The position numbers and the translations under genes are program-made. A stretch of DNA of 64,000 bases, taken from NCBI RefSeq assembly GCF_040687965.1, contig NZ_CP156086.1:62001-126000 (forward strand), given 5' to 3'. Source of the DNA: Methylocystis echinoides (GTDB lineage: Bacteria > Pseudomonadota > Alphaproteobacteria > Rhizobiales > Beijerinckiaceae). Below the pieces are notes generated by a model that worked only from the letters and a program-made list of their open reading frames with translations, had not been told where the DNA came from and made no database searches. This document shows, one piece after another, positions 33,541 to 43,236 of the stretch. Positions within the stretch are counted from its first letter, which is position 1. Every line of letters begins with the position of its first letter.

Positions 33541-35112
33541 ATGGACGCTTCCTCCGCTATGACGATCCTCGGCGGCCTCGGCCTGTTCCTGTTGGGGATT
33601 CATCACCTCACCGAAGGTCTCAAAGGGCTCGCCGGAGAATCGCTCCGGAAAGCCCTGGAGACCCTCGTCCGCGGTCGTTTCAGCGCGGTCGCGTTCGGCG
33701 CGGTTTTCACGGCGCTCATTCAGTCGTCGAGCGCGACGGTGCTGACCGTCATTGGCTTCGTCAGCGCTGGCCTCGTGAGCTTTCCCCAGGCGATCGGCGT
33801 GCTCATCGGGGCCACCTTCGGCACCACGACGACGCCCTGGATGGTGGCCTTCTTCGGATTCCGGGTGCAAATCTCTTCCTTTGCGATGCCGCTCATCGGC
33901 GTCGGCGCCTTTCTGTGGCTCGCGGCCAAGGGCCGATGGCGCGCGGCCGGCGCCATCCTCGCGGGATTCGGGCTGATCTTCGTCGGGCTGGATTATCTCC
34001 AGACCGGCATGGGCGCCGTCGAGTGGAACATCGACTCCTTCGTCGGCGACGGCTGGGCGGCCAAATGGCTCCTGGCCGGATTGGGTCTCGTCATGACGGT
34101 CGTCATGCAGAGCTCCAGCGCCGCCGCGGCGGCGACCCTCGTCGCCTTGCATGCGGGGAGCCTGAACTTTCTCCAGGCCTGCGCCATGGTGGTCGGACAA
34201 AGCATCGGCACGGCGGCGACGAGCGCGGCGCTCGGGGCGATGAGCGGCGGCCTCGCCGTGCGGCGTTCGGCCCTGGCGCATATCATCTTCAGCGTCATCG
34301 TCGGCGTGCTCGGCATGCTGCTGCTGTCGCCGCTCGCCAAGGCCGCGACCTGGGTCGTCTCGGGCCTCGACGACTATGACGGCGTTCTCGCCGTCGCGGC
34401 GTTCAGCAGCCTGTTCAAATTGATGGGCGTCGTCGTCTTCTTCCCTTGGCTCGACGCCTATGCGCGCTTCATCGTCAATCTGTCCGGCAAAGGCGACGAC
34501 TCGGCCGTCAGCCGTTTGGAGCCGGCGCTCGCCGAAGCCGGCGGGCCGGTTGCGCTGGAAGCGGTCTGGCGGGCGCTGCTCGAGGTTTCGCGCGGCGCCG
34601 TCGACGCCGCGGGCCGGCGTCTCGCGGGCGAACAGATCGCCTATCAACCGCCTGAAGAGTCCGTGCGGCGCATCGATCATTTTCTTGAGTCGCTGTCGTT
34701 GGAGACTCTCGACGTCGCCGATATGGAGCCGCGCCTGGTGCGTCTCTGTCACGCCATCGACCACCTCAAGCGGCTGCATGAAGACCTGGGCGACGCGACT
34801 GCGACGACGGCTCTAGCGACGTCGACCACGGCCGCCGACGCAGGCGCGCAGGCGCTGGCCGCATGGCTCGAGGCGCAGAAGGCGCCGTCGGACGTCGTCA
34901 GCGGTTCCGTCCTGCACGCCGTCGACGCCGCCTCGACGCAATTGTCGGCGGAGCGAAAGGCGCTGCGCGAAAAAATTCTCGAATCCGTCGCGCGCCAACA
35001 GACGCCGGCGGCGGCCGCGAACGACGTGTTGCTCGCGCTGCAATGGGCCGACAAGGCGCTCCACCATGCGTGGCGCATCATCGACTCGCTGGATGCGGCG
35101 GCCGGCAAGTAG
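33541..35112 (+). CDS. Na/Pi cotransporter family protein with PhoU-like tail
   Basis: A 523-residue protein of the NptA/YjbB family. Two copies of the Na/Pi cotransporter repeat are visible by their QSSSA motifs, QSSSATVLTVIG and QSSSAAAAATLVAL. From about residue 320 a helical PhoU-like domain follows, as in YjbB. YjbB-type proteins mainly export phosphate. ATG 33541 lacks a strong ribosome site; ATG 33559 is an alternative. The upstream neighbour is a divergent hypothetical membrane gene. Confidence 0.9.
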   Translation: MDASSAMTILGGLGLFLLGIHHLTEGLKGLAGESLRKALETLVRGRFSAVAFGAVFTALIQSSSATVLTVIGFVSAGLVSFPQAIGVLIGATFGTTTTPWMVAFFGFRVQISSFAMPLIGVGAFLWLAAKGRWRAAGAILAGFGLIFVGLDYLQTGMGAVEWNIDSFVGDGWAAKWLLAGLGLVMTVVMQSSSAAAAATLVALHAGSLNFLQACAMVVGQSIGTAATSAALGAMSGGLAVRRSALAHIIFSVIVGVLGMLLLSPLAKAATWVVSGLDDYDGVLAVAAFSSLFKLMGVVVFFPWLDAYARFIVNLSGKGDDSAVSRLEPALAEAGGPVALEAVWRALLEVSRGAVDAAGRRLAGEQIAYQPPEESVRRIDHFLESLSLETLDVADMEPRLVRLCHAIDHLKRLHEDLGDATATTALATSTTAADAGAQALAAWLEAQKAPSDVVSGSVLHAVDAASTQLSAERKALREKILESVARQQTPAAAANDVLLALQWADKALHHAWRIIDSLDAAAGK

Positions 35113-35188
35113 CGGCGCGGCTCACGGGGCAAACGGTCGCGATCTGCGGTTGAAGGCGGGCGCGCGGCTCTTTGCTAAGAGAGACCGT

Positions 35189-37780
35189 TCACTCGCTCGC
35201 CTTATTGTTGCGATCCGCCTCCATCAGCATCTTTTCGTCGGCTGGCGTGAGTTTGGGACGGTCGACGGTCAGCGTGATCTTTTCGATCTTGCCGTTGAAG
35301 GCGAAGGGCGGCTGATAGTCGGCGTCATCGACGCCGGTCAACGTGTCGGAGCCGATGTCGAGCGATTCGTCCCACTGCAGGATCAGCGGCAGGGTGCGCT
35401 CCATCTTCGCTTCCGCCACAAGCTCGCCATCGACCTTCAGCACGCCCACGCCGCTGCGGCCGATGCCGGAAATATTGTTGAAGGCCAGGGTGGCGAGGCC
35501 GAGACCCTCATAGTTGAAGTCGAATTCGATCGTGTGTCTGCCCGGCGGGATCTGATCGCCGACCCAGCGTTGCCGCTTCAGATCGACGAGGTTCCAGGTG
35601 AAGACCGGCTTGCCTTTCAGGAGATAGAAGCCGTAGCCGCCGAAGCGGCCGCCCTGGGTGATCAGCATGCCGTCGCCGCCGCCCTGCGGGATGTCGACTT
35701 CGGCCTTGATCGTGTAGGAGGCGTCGAGGATGAACGGGGCGTTGCCGTTCGGCGTGCCGGTCATCGGCTGCGTCCAGGTGAAGACGGTGCGGCCCGCAGT
35801 CAGGCTCGGGCGCGGCGTCACCAGCCGTGTGGCGACGGTCGCGTCGAGCGGCAGCACCTGATATTTCCTGGCCTCCCGCCAGAATAGTTTTTCGAGCTCC
35901 TTGAGTTTCTCCGGATGCTTGGCGGCGACGTTGTCGGACTGTGTCCAGTCGTTCTTAAGGTCGTAGAGCTCCCAGGGGAAGTTCGCGGGATCCTGGCTCA
36001 CCCTCCCCATCACGTCCCATGGCGGGCGCATGACCTTGGTGCTGGCGATCCAGCCGTCGTGATAGATGGCGTGGTCGCCGAGCATTTCGAAATATTGAGT
36101 CTTGTGCCGCGAGGGGCTTTCGGCGTTCTTGGCGTCGAAGGTGTAGAACAGGCTGACGCCCTCCATCGGACTCTGCGTGACGCCGTCGACCGATTTCGGC
36201 TCCGCAATATGCGTCGCCTCCAGGATGGTCGGCGCAATGTCGATCATGTGGTGGAACTGATTGCGGACGCCGCCCTTGTCGGCGATGACTTTGGGCCAGG
36301 AGATCGCCATGCCCTGCCGCACCCCGCCAAAATGCGAGGCGATCTGCTTGGTCCAGGAGAAGGGCGTGTCGAAGGCCCAGGCCCAGCCCACCGCCATATG
36401 CGGATAGGTCTGATCCGTGCCCCATTTGTCGTAGAAATATTTGAGCTGCTCTTCGACCGGGACCTGCACGCCGTTGAACATGGCGACTTCGTTCGGCGTG
36501 CCGTGAAGCTGGCCTTCGGCGCTCGTTCCGTTGTCGCCGTTGATGTAGATGATCAGCGTGTTGTCGAGCTTGCCCATGTCGTCGACCGCCTGAATGACGC
36601 GCCCGATCTCATGGTCGGTGTAGGCGGCGTAAGCGGCGAAGATTTCCGCCTGCTTGATGTAGAGTTTCTTTTCGTCCGGGGTCAGCTCGTCCCAGTTCTT
36701 GAGGAGATCGTGCGGCCAGGCGGTCAGTTTCGCGGTCTCAGGGATCACGCCGAGCTTCTTTTGATTTTCGAAGATCTGGTCGCGCAGCGCATTCCAGCCC
36801 TTGTCGAAAAGATGCAGGTCGCCGATCTTCTTGACCCATTCCGGCGTCGGATGATGCGGGGCGTGCGTCCCGCCGGGGACGTAATAGAGGAAGAAGGGCT
36901 GTTCCGGGGCAAGCGCGTTGATGCGGTTGAGATAGGCGATGGCGTCGTCGGCCATGGCGGTCGTTAGGTTCCAGCCGGGCTTGCCGAGGAAGGGATAGAT
37001 CTGCGTCGTGTTGCGGAACAGATTCGGGGCCCATTGATTGGAGTCGCCGCCGACGAAACCATAAAAATAGTCGAAACCCATGCCGGTCGGCCACTGATCG
37101 AAGGGGCCGTCCTGGCTTGCGTAAAAGGCCGGCGTATTGTGATCCTTGCCGAACCACGAGGTGCGATAGCCGCTCTCCTTTAGAATTCGGCCGATCGTCG
37201 CCTTGTTGTCGGGGATGATGCTGTCGTAGCCCGGATAGCCGGTCGCCTGTTCGGCGACGACGCCGAAGCCGACGGAATGGTGGTTGCGTCCCGTGATCAG
37301 CGCCGCGCGCGTCGGCGAGCACAGCGCCGTCGAATTGAAGTTGGTGTAGCGCAGTCCGTTCTGGGCGATGCGGTCGAGCGAAGGCGTCGGGACGACGCCG
37401 CCAAAGGTGCTCGGCACGCCGAAGCCGGAATCATCGGTCATGATCAACAGCACATTTGGCGCGCCCTTCGGCGGTTCGATCCGCGGCGGCCAATAAGGCG
37501 TCGACTGCGCCGCGTTCTTCTGGATCTTGCCGCCGAATTTGAATGGCGGCGCCGGCAGCTGGTCGCCCTTGATCGTGATCGTCGCGCTCGGCGAGCCGGG
37601 CGCGCCCTCAATGACGCCGCCGCCGGAGGATTCAGCACCGCGCCGCTGCGCGTGGGGGACGCCGCTTCGGCTTTGCGCATGGGCGGGAAAACCGGCCAAG
37701 GCGGCGATCGACAGCGCCGCGAGCGTCCGCCGCAACAAGAGGAAGATGAAACGCTTTTCGGGCGCGGACACGAGCTGCAT
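35189..37780 (-). CDS. Secreted arylsulfatase with C-terminal lectin-like extension
   Basis: An 863-residue type I sulfatase. I chose ATG 37780 because AGGAGG lies just before it and a signal peptide follows (RRTLAALSIAALAGFPAHA). The metal site MTDDSGFG and the formylglycine motif CSPTRAALITGRN, with Cys154 to be converted to formylglycine, are intact. The catalytic core extends to about residue 600. The remaining C-terminal 200 residues (for example FILDASYTIKAEVDIPQGGGDG and YEGLGLATLAFNNISGIG) look like a concanavalin/LamG-type domain. It hydrolyses sulfate esters in the periplasm. A formylglycine-generating enzyme is needed but none is in the window. A gene for an outer-membrane barrel lies 233 bases upstream. 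Confidence 0.92.
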   Translation of the reverse strand: MQLVSAPEKRFIFLLLRRTLAALSIAALAGFPAHAQSRSGVPHAQRRGAESSGGGVIEGAPGSPSATITIKGDQLPAPPFKFGGKIQKNAAQSTPYWPPRIEPPKGAPNVLLIMTDDSGFGVPSTFGGVVPTPSLDRIAQNGLRYTNFNSTALCSPTRAALITGRNHHSVGFGVVAEQATGYPGYDSIIPDNKATIGRILKESGYRTSWFGKDHNTPAFYASQDGPFDQWPTGMGFDYFYGFVGGDSNQWAPNLFRNTTQIYPFLGKPGWNLTTAMADDAIAYLNRINALAPEQPFFLYYVPGGTHAPHHPTPEWVKKIGDLHLFDKGWNALRDQIFENQKKLGVIPETAKLTAWPHDLLKNWDELTPDEKKLYIKQAEIFAAYAAYTDHEIGRVIQAVDDMGKLDNTLIIYINGDNGTSAEGQLHGTPNEVAMFNGVQVPVEEQLKYFYDKWGTDQTYPHMAVGWAWAFDTPFSWTKQIASHFGGVRQGMAISWPKVIADKGGVRNQFHHMIDIAPTILEATHIAEPKSVDGVTQSPMEGVSLFYTFDAKNAESPSRHKTQYFEMLGDHAIYHDGWIASTKVMRPPWDVMGRVSQDPANFPWELYDLKNDWTQSDNVAAKHPEKLKELEKLFWREARKYQVLPLDATVATRLVTPRPSLTAGRTVFTWTQPMTGTPNGNAPFILDASYTIKAEVDIPQGGGDGMLITQGGRFGGYGFYLLKGKPVFTWNLVDLKRQRWVGDQIPPGRHTIEFDFNYEGLGLATLAFNNISGIGRSGVGVLKVDGELVAEAKMERTLPLILQWDESLDIGSDTLTGVDDADYQPPFAFNGKIEKITLTVDRPKLTPADEKMLMEADRNNKASE

Positions 37781-38013
37781 GAATGGCCTCCTGGAGAGCT
37801 TTTCCCAGCACCCGACCATTTGCGCCTCGGCGTAAACGAAACGATCGACGGGAGCCGGCGGCGCGCCGCGCTCTAACTTGCATTGGAGCCTTGACCATAA
37901 ATGCTTTTTCGACAAGCTGCTAGGGAATGTCGGACAGGCGCGCGGAGCGGCGTCGACGCGCGGTCCGGCAAGGCGGACGCCTCGCCGTCATTCTTCGACC
38001 GCGCTCGCGCCGT

Positions 38014-39738
38014 TCAGAACTTCATGCCGAGTCCGGCGACGGGCCCATGAATGATCGCGTTCATGCCGCTCTGCCTGCCGTCCACCCATTTGGAAAAATC
38101 CATGCCGAGAGCCCGGTAGCCGACGAGCCCCGTGAAATGCGCGCCCTTATAGTCGACGTCGGCGCTGTAGCCGCCGTAAGCCTGCCAGCTGAATTTGCTG
38201 CCGGCGCCGAAGCCGCCAATGTCGCCGCGCATCTCGAACGCGCTTCCCGGCGCAAAAGCATGGCGCAGGCGCAGGCCGACGACCGGGTCCATCCACCAGA
38301 GCGCGCCCGTCTGGACAGTGCTCTTCAGACCAATCTGCTGGACGCCGAGCTGAGCTAAATTTGCGCCCGCGACGCCGTCGACGTCGAGCTTTACGGACAT
38401 GTTGACATAGCGAAGGCCGGCGTAGGCGCCGATCGAGGTAAAGGACGCCGGCGCGTTCATCAATCTCCAGCGCGCGAGCTCATAGCCCATGCCGGCCTCG
38501 CCAATGCCGAGCGTCATTTTCATGCGTCCGCTGACGCTCGCCGAGACCGACAGATCAGCGATCGGCGAGCGCAGGGAGAGGGCGGAGCCGCCAAAGCGCA
38601 TCTGCGCCCAGACAATGTCGCCGTAGGCCCAGAACGGGCCGTTCTCGGCCTCGGCGCGGCCCATGAACGCCAAGGGGAAGGACGAGCTCCGCGTGAGCGC
38701 GTCGATGAAGGTCGCGTTCGTTGCAAGCGTCTGGTTTGCAAGGGTCATCGCGCCATTGAGATTGATCGCCCAGAAATACGGCAGCAGGAGGAAATTCCAC
38801 TCTCCATAACGCCCCCGCTCGACGGATTCGAATTTCGGCGCGGCGAAAAGCGGCGTCGCCGAAGAAGTCGCCTCCGGCATGGTGGAGTCGAAGCGGTAAT
38901 TCAGACCCAGGCGCAGAACATGGCCGTTATAGCGCGTGTTGACGCCCGTGGCGTCCAGGACGACCACGGCGCGGGTGAGGGGGTCGTCATGATGCAGCGA
39001 GGGGTTCGACAGCCAGAGTCGACCCAGCTCATAATAAAGATATTCGAGCTTTCCCGAGAGGTTGTGGCCGAGCGCCATTTCCGCGCCGGCGCCGACCGTC
39101 CAGCCAGTGAGAATATTGAAACGGTCGCCGCGCACCGTATCGGAGAGCAGGAGTCCCGGCTGCAGATTCTGCGACACCGCGCCTGAGAGATTGGCGCCGC
39201 CATAGGCGAGGCCGCCCGTCACATAGGCCATGAGGGTCGGGGTCACGGCATAGCCGAGACGGCCGCGCGCCGTGCCCAGAAATTCGAGTTGCCGATCGAG
39301 CTTGAGACTCGTCCCGGCGTAACCGCCCGGGGCCTGGTCGACGCGGAGCTGGCCGCCGCCGCCGCGCACGCCGGCGCCTTGAATGTCGGCCTCGACGCCG
39401 GCGATCAAACGCTCGGCGAATTGCCAATTATAGCCGATCTGGCCGCCAAAGAAGAAAGCGTCGAGCCGCGCGCCGATCACGCCCGTTGCGCCCGCCGCCG
39501 AGGCGGCGCCGAACCGGGCGGCCGACGCGTCGAAGAGATTGATCGTCGAAATCGTTATCGGCTTGCTTGCCGTCCATGTGTAGCCCGCATTGAAGCCGAC
39601 ATAGAGTCCCGTCCAGGTGAACGCGGGCGGCGGCGCAGGAGCGGCTTTCGCCGGCAGGTCGGCGCCAAGAGCCGGCGACGCCAGCGAGAGGGAAGCGAGA
39701 AACGCCGCCCTTGTCCGAAAATCCGAATAGTTCGACAT
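38014..39738 (-). CDS. Outer-membrane protein with two beta-barrel regions
   Basis: A 574-residue outer-membrane protein. A signal peptide is followed by ADLPAKAAPAPPPAFTWTGLYVGFNAGYTW, typical of Omp25/31-type barrels, and the first barrel runs to about residue 300. A second stretch from GRYGEWNFLLLPYFWAINLNGAMT to GPVAGLGMKF (end) has alternating strands and aromatic residues and ends in Phe, like a second barrel. The N-terminal part alone would be an ordinary Omp25. No function beyond a porin-like or structural role can be read. The start ATG 39738 has a weak ribosome site. It precedes the sulfatase gene on the same strand, so they may be cotranscribed. Confidence 0.83.
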   Translation of the reverse strand: MSNYSDFRTRAAFLASLSLASPALGADLPAKAAPAPPPAFTWTGLYVGFNAGYTWTASKPITISTINLFDASAARFGAASAAGATGVIGARLDAFFFGGQIGYNWQFAERLIAGVEADIQGAGVRGGGGQLRVDQAPGGYAGTSLKLDRQLEFLGTARGRLGYAVTPTLMAYVTGGLAYGGANLSGAVSQNLQPGLLLSDTVRGDRFNILTGWTVGAGAEMALGHNLSGKLEYLYYELGRLWLSNPSLHHDDPLTRAVVVLDATGVNTRYNGHVLRLGLNYRFDSTMPEATSSATPLFAAPKFESVERGRYGEWNFLLLPYFWAINLNGAMTLANQTLATNATFIDALTRSSSFPLAFMGRAEAENGPFWAYGDIVWAQMRFGGSALSLRSPIADLSVSASVSGRMKMTLGIGEAGMGYELARWRLMNAPASFTSIGAYAGLRYVNMSVKLDVDGVAGANLAQLGVQQIGLKSTVQTGALWWMDPVVGLRLRHAFAPGSAFEMRGDIGGFGAGSKFSWQAYGGYSADVDYKGAHFTGLVGYRALGMDFSKWVDGRQSGMNAIIHGPVAGLGMKF

Positions 39739-39852
39739 ATGTCCGCGACAATTGGAGCAGCCTGTCGCGACTATAGCAGAACGTGAGCGCAGCTGAGGCG
39801 TTTCCCTGGCGGCCGCGCTCGAATTTCGCCGGACGTTGCCGGCCAGATACAC

Positions 39853-42141
39853 CTATTTGCGCGCGCCCTCGCGCATCGCGCGCAGAAACGCCGCAAGGTT
39901 GCGAACCGAGGCGTCCTGCGGTTCGAGTTGCGAGAGGGTTTCGGCGTGTGGCGAGGCGGCGGCGTAATCGCCTCTTTCTATTTCATAGGACGCGAGCGCC
40001 ATGAGAATGTCGCGGTCGAACGCATGGCGCTGGAGCGCGCGCAGCAGAACGTCGCGGGCTTTCTCTGGCGCGCCCGCGTCATGCAGCGCCACGCCGTAGA
40101 CATAAGCAAAGCGCGCATCCTCCGGGGACAGGCTGACCGCCTTCTCGAGGCTCTCGAGCGCCTCCGTGAGGCGCTTTTGTCGAATGAGGCTCAGCCCCAG
40201 CGCATGCGCGAGCGGTCCGGAATCGGGGTTTAGCGCCAGGGATTTTTGCAGCGTCTCCTCCGCGCTGCGCTCATCGCCCTGCGCACGCGCCATTTCGGCG
40301 AGCGCAATGGCCGCGGGCGCGAAGGTCTTGTCGAGGGCGAGCGCCCGTTCATAGGCGTCCCGCGCCGCCTCGAGCCGGCCGCGCGCCAGATTCAACGCGG
40401 CGAGATTGGCCTGCGATTCCGGCCTTTCGGCGTTGAACGCCTGCCCCGCCTCATATTCGCCGAGCGCCTTCTCGAAAGCCATCCGATCCTTCGCCGACAA
40501 CGCCGCTTCGGCGTCGCCGGCGAGCGCGCGCGCCGCCTCCATGCGCACGAGGCGGGTTTCGTCGGCGAGGAGCGGCGCGAGCGCCTCGATGCGGGTTCTC
40601 GCGTCGGCGTTGGCGACGACGGCCGCGGCCGACGACCGCACGATCGGGCTCTTGTCGGCGAGAGCGCGCCTGGCGCGTTCGATTGCGGCCGGTTGCGGAA
40701 CAAGAGCGAGACGCTGCAGCGCGCTGGCGCGGGCGACGGCGGACTGGCTTTCGTCCGCGATGACGCGCAGCAGGGCGTCCGCGGCGCCGGGCGCCTGACG
40801 ATCGGCAAGGTCGAACGCTTCGGCGAATGTCTGGAAGCCCGGCTTGCCGTCCATTCGCCATCGCGTCAGCGTCTCGGCGGCCCATGCCGCCGTCTTCGCG
40901 CCATGGCATTGGCTGCAGGCGTTCGGCGCGGCCAGAGTCGCCGAGCGGTCGGGACGCGGGATGCGCATCGAGTGGTCATGGCGCGCGTCGACGCCCATGT
41001 AGGTCGTCGTCGGCATGTGGCAATCGACGCATTGCGCTCCGGCCGATCCCGGCGCGTGATGGTGATGCGCCGCGCCGTCGAACGTCCCCGGGTCGTGACA
41101 TTGGCCGCACAGCGCATTCCCCGCGAGCCGCGTCTTGCCGGCGTGCGGATCGTGGCAGTCCGCGCATGTCACGCCCGCCGCATACATGCGGCTCTGCAGG
41201 AAGGAGGCGAAATTATAAACCTCCTCGCGCTGCTGGCCGTCGGGATAATAAAGGCCGGCGTCGAGCGTTGCGGGACGAAAAGCGTCGTAAAAGCGCGCGG
41301 CCGCGACCGGGTCGTCGGAAAATTGCTGGCGGCGCGCGTGGCATCCGGCGCAGGCGAGCGCCTCCTTGTCGCTCGGCGGCGGACCCGAACGCGTCGCCGT
41401 CGCGCCGCCGCTCGCTTTCCAAGCGACTCCGGCGCGCTGGTCGAAACGGAAGGCGAAGCCATGATCCGTCTGCGACGCCGAGGGATGCGCCGCCCAGTCC
41501 AAATGCAGGGACGCCGGGCCGTGACAGGATTCGCAGCCGACGCCGATCTCTGAAAATGTCGTCGAAAAGATCTGCGACGCCTGATCGTAGTTCTTGCGCA
41601 GATTGGTGGCGTGACACCAGGCGCATTGGTAATTCCAGTTTTGATCCAGGCCGGTCCAATGCAGCGGGTCGCCGGGCGCGGTCCCGGCGGCGGGATAAAG
41701 ATCGAACCAGCGCTGTCCGCCCCGCTCCGCCGGACGGCTGTCCCAGGCGATCGTAAAGGCTTGCAGGCGTCCGCCGGGCCCCTCGATGAGATATTGCTGA
41801 AGCGGATAGAGTCCGAAGACATATCTGACCGGGAAATCGCCCGCTTGGCCGTCCGCTCCGTCGGCGCGAATGATGAATTTGCCGTCCCTCTTGAGAAAGA
41901 CCGTCGCGTTCTCGCCCTTGCGGAAGGACGAGCCGTCGAAGCGGCCCAGAACCGTCGTCTCGTCCGGCTCCTGCATGGCGGCGCGATGCTGCGAGCCTTG
42001 CCAGCTCTGATACGCGCTTGCATGACAGGAGGCGCAGGCGGCCGAGCCGACGAAGCGCGCTTCCTGTGGCTGCGCGACCGCGGCGGGGCCGAACCCGACG
42101 ATAAGCGCAATCATCGCCCAGAGCCTCAGAACAAGCAGCAA
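39853..42141 (-). CDS. Octaheme c-type cytochrome with HEAT and TPR repeats
   Basis: A periplasmic multiheme protein of about 762 residues. Eight CxxCH motifs are seen: CASCH, CAWCH, CESCH, CAGCH, CADCH, CGQCH, CVDCH and CSQCH. They cover the first 430 residues or so. HEAT-like repeats (about residues 450-540) follow, and TPR repeats make up the rest, ending KRLTEALESLEKAVSLSPEDARFAYVYGVALHDAG and further units. TTG 42141 is chosen because AGGGAAGG lies upstream and it gives a charged signal peptide; ATG 42114 is an alternative. It could be an electron-transfer hub or enzyme (c554/NrfA-like octaheme family), but no active-site assignment is possible. The gene is immediately upstream of the double-barrel OMP on the same strand. 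Confidence 0.9.
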   Translation of the reverse strand: MLLVLRLWAMIALIVGFGPAAVAQPQEARFVGSAACASCHASAYQSWQGSQHRAAMQEPDETTVLGRFDGSSFRKGENATVFLKRDGKFIIRADGADGQAGDFPVRYVFGLYPLQQYLIEGPGGRLQAFTIAWDSRPAERGGQRWFDLYPAAGTAPGDPLHWTGLDQNWNYQCAWCHATNLRKNYDQASQIFSTTFSEIGVGCESCHGPASLHLDWAAHPSASQTDHGFAFRFDQRAGVAWKASGGATATRSGPPPSDKEALACAGCHARRQQFSDDPVAAARFYDAFRPATLDAGLYYPDGQQREEVYNFASFLQSRMYAAGVTCADCHDPHAGKTRLAGNALCGQCHDPGTFDGAAHHHHAPGSAGAQCVDCHMPTTTYMGVDARHDHSMRIPRPDRSATLAAPNACSQCHGAKTAAWAAETLTRWRMDGKPGFQTFAEAFDLADRQAPGAADALLRVIADESQSAVARASALQRLALVPQPAAIERARRALADKSPIVRSSAAAVVANADARTRIEALAPLLADETRLVRMEAARALAGDAEAALSAKDRMAFEKALGEYEAGQAFNAERPESQANLAALNLARGRLEAARDAYERALALDKTFAPAAIALAEMARAQGDERSAEETLQKSLALNPDSGPLAHALGLSLIRQKRLTEALESLEKAVSLSPEDARFAYVYGVALHDAGAPEKARDVLLRALQRHAFDRDILMALASYEIERGDYAAASPHAETLSQLEPQDASVRNLAAFLRAMREGARK

Positions 42142-42282
42142 GATGAAAATCCTTCCCTGCGCGACGACGCGAGGAGCCGCCGCAAAAGCCGGCCCTGTTG
42201 GCGCGAAGACGCGCAAACTTACCGCATCTCGTCCGGGAGGCCACGAAGGACGCGGAGCCGGGATCGCTTCGACGTCAACCGC

Positions 42283-42816
42283 TCACGGCGATTTCCACGA
42301 GGACTGATCGGTCGGGAGGTCGCGGAGCGGATCGAGCGCCACGACCCGCGCCGCGCCGTCGACGTTCCACGTCCACAGCACGAGATTGAAGCCCGGCGCC
42401 TGCGCCGAGGGCGCGCGAACGCCCGCCACATGGGCGGCGCGCAGCCGCGCCACGAGGGACCAGGTGGGCGGCTCGCGCTTTTCCACGAAGGCGATCTGTT
42501 GCCAGGGTCCGCGCAAGACCGCGTCGTCCACCCCGAGCGCGCGGCGCGTCTCAGGGTCGCCGAGGTCGACGATCCGGTCGCAGCGAACGTCGTAAGCGCA
42601 GAGTGTCCCGGGCCGGATGCCGAGATCCTGCTCATATTCGGCGACGGCCGTCGAGAACTCCTCCGACATGTAGAGAGCCGGCGTCCCGGGCGGATTGAAG
42701 CGGTCGCCGCGCAGGGCGGCGCCCGCGCCGCTCAAGGGATCATGCGCCCATTTCGGCGCCAGCATGCGCCAGTAGCGGCGTGCGACGGCGATCGTCGGCA
42801 CGCGCTTTGCGGTCAC
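42283..42816 (-). CDS. RES-domain toxin of a type II toxin-antitoxin pair
   Basis: A 177-residue RES-domain protein. The fold's defining residues are visible: Arg in YWRML, Arg and Phe in RGDRFNPPG, Tyr in ALYMSEEFSTAVAE with the following Glu, and a Ser near SSW at the end. RES toxins (ParT/MbcT type) degrade or modify NAD+ or other targets. GTG 42816 overlaps the antitoxin stop as GTGA, so the two are coupled. The toxin lies downstream of the antitoxin, as usual for RES-Xre systems. Confidence 0.9.
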   Translation of the reverse strand: MTAKRVPTIAVARRYWRMLAPKWAHDPLSGAGAALRGDRFNPPGTPALYMSEEFSTAVAEYEQDLGIRPGTLCAYDVRCDRIVDLGDPETRRALGVDDAVLRGPWQQIAFVEKREPPTWSLVARLRAAHVAGVRAPSAQAPGFNLVLWTWNVDGAARVVALDPLRDLPTDQSSWKSP

Positions 42817-43175
42817 GCGTAGGAGCCCTCGCGCAGCAGATCGAGATGGGCCAGGACGGCGTCGCTGTGGCCGGCCGCGACCAGCTCCTCGGCCGTTCGC
42901 CCGTCGAAGCCCGCCAGAGGCTGGTGCTTGAACCAGACGATCGCGCGACCCTGCTCGCCGCCCAGAAGCTCGGTCGCGGCCGTTATGATGCGCGCGAGGT
43001 CGCCGAGCCGCGCCTGAACGACCGGCGATTCCGGGTGCTGCGCGAGCGTGTTGCGATGGACTTTGGCGAGCCGCGCGATTTTGGCGAGGGGCACATGAAG
43101 CGCCTCGCTCACGCGCTGCGGCGAGATGAAGCCGCCGCGCCGGTCGGTCACCTGGTCGAGAAAAGCGCTGAGCAT
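42813..43175 (-). CDS. Xre/MbcA/ParS-type antitoxin (DUF2384)
   Basis: A 120-residue antitoxin. An N-terminal Xre-like DNA-binding segment (RVSEALHVPLAKIARLAKVHRNTL) is followed by the C-terminal DUF2384 part (IVWFKHQPLAGFDGRTAEELVAAGHSDAVLAHLDLLREGSYA) that blocks the RES toxin. I chose ATG 43175. An upstream TTG at 43208 would lie before the predicted transcription start, because the -10 element is at 43212-43207. It autoregulates through the inverted repeat just upstream, by inference. Confidence 0.9.
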   Translation of the reverse strand: MLSAFLDQVTDRRGGFISPQRVSEALHVPLAKIARLAKVHRNTLAQHPESPVVQARLGDLARIITAATELLGGEQGRAIVWFKHQPLAGFDGRTAEELVAAGHSDAVLAHLDLLREGSYA

Positions 43176-43191
43176 GCCGTGATCCGGGGTT

Positions 43192-43236
43192 GTGCGTGCT
43201 TTGGGCAATATATGCTCGAAGCACGCACAGTTTCAA
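43192..43236 (-). promoter_or_regulatory. Promoter and operator of the RES-Xre operon
   Basis: On the minus strand TTGAAA (43236-43231), 18 bases, then TATATT (43212-43207) makes a good sigma-70-type promoter. A perfect inverted repeat of 10-base arms, GTGCGTGCTT and AAGCACGCAC, has arms at 43192-43201 and 43219-43228. One arm is between the -35 and -10 boxes and the other at the expected transcription start. This is the classic layout for antitoxin autorepression. Confidence 0.75.

Noticed and set aside
43176-43208. TTG 43208 as start of the Xre antitoxin
   Set aside because: It lies upstream of the predicted transcription start and inside the operator region; ATG 43175 is consistent with both.
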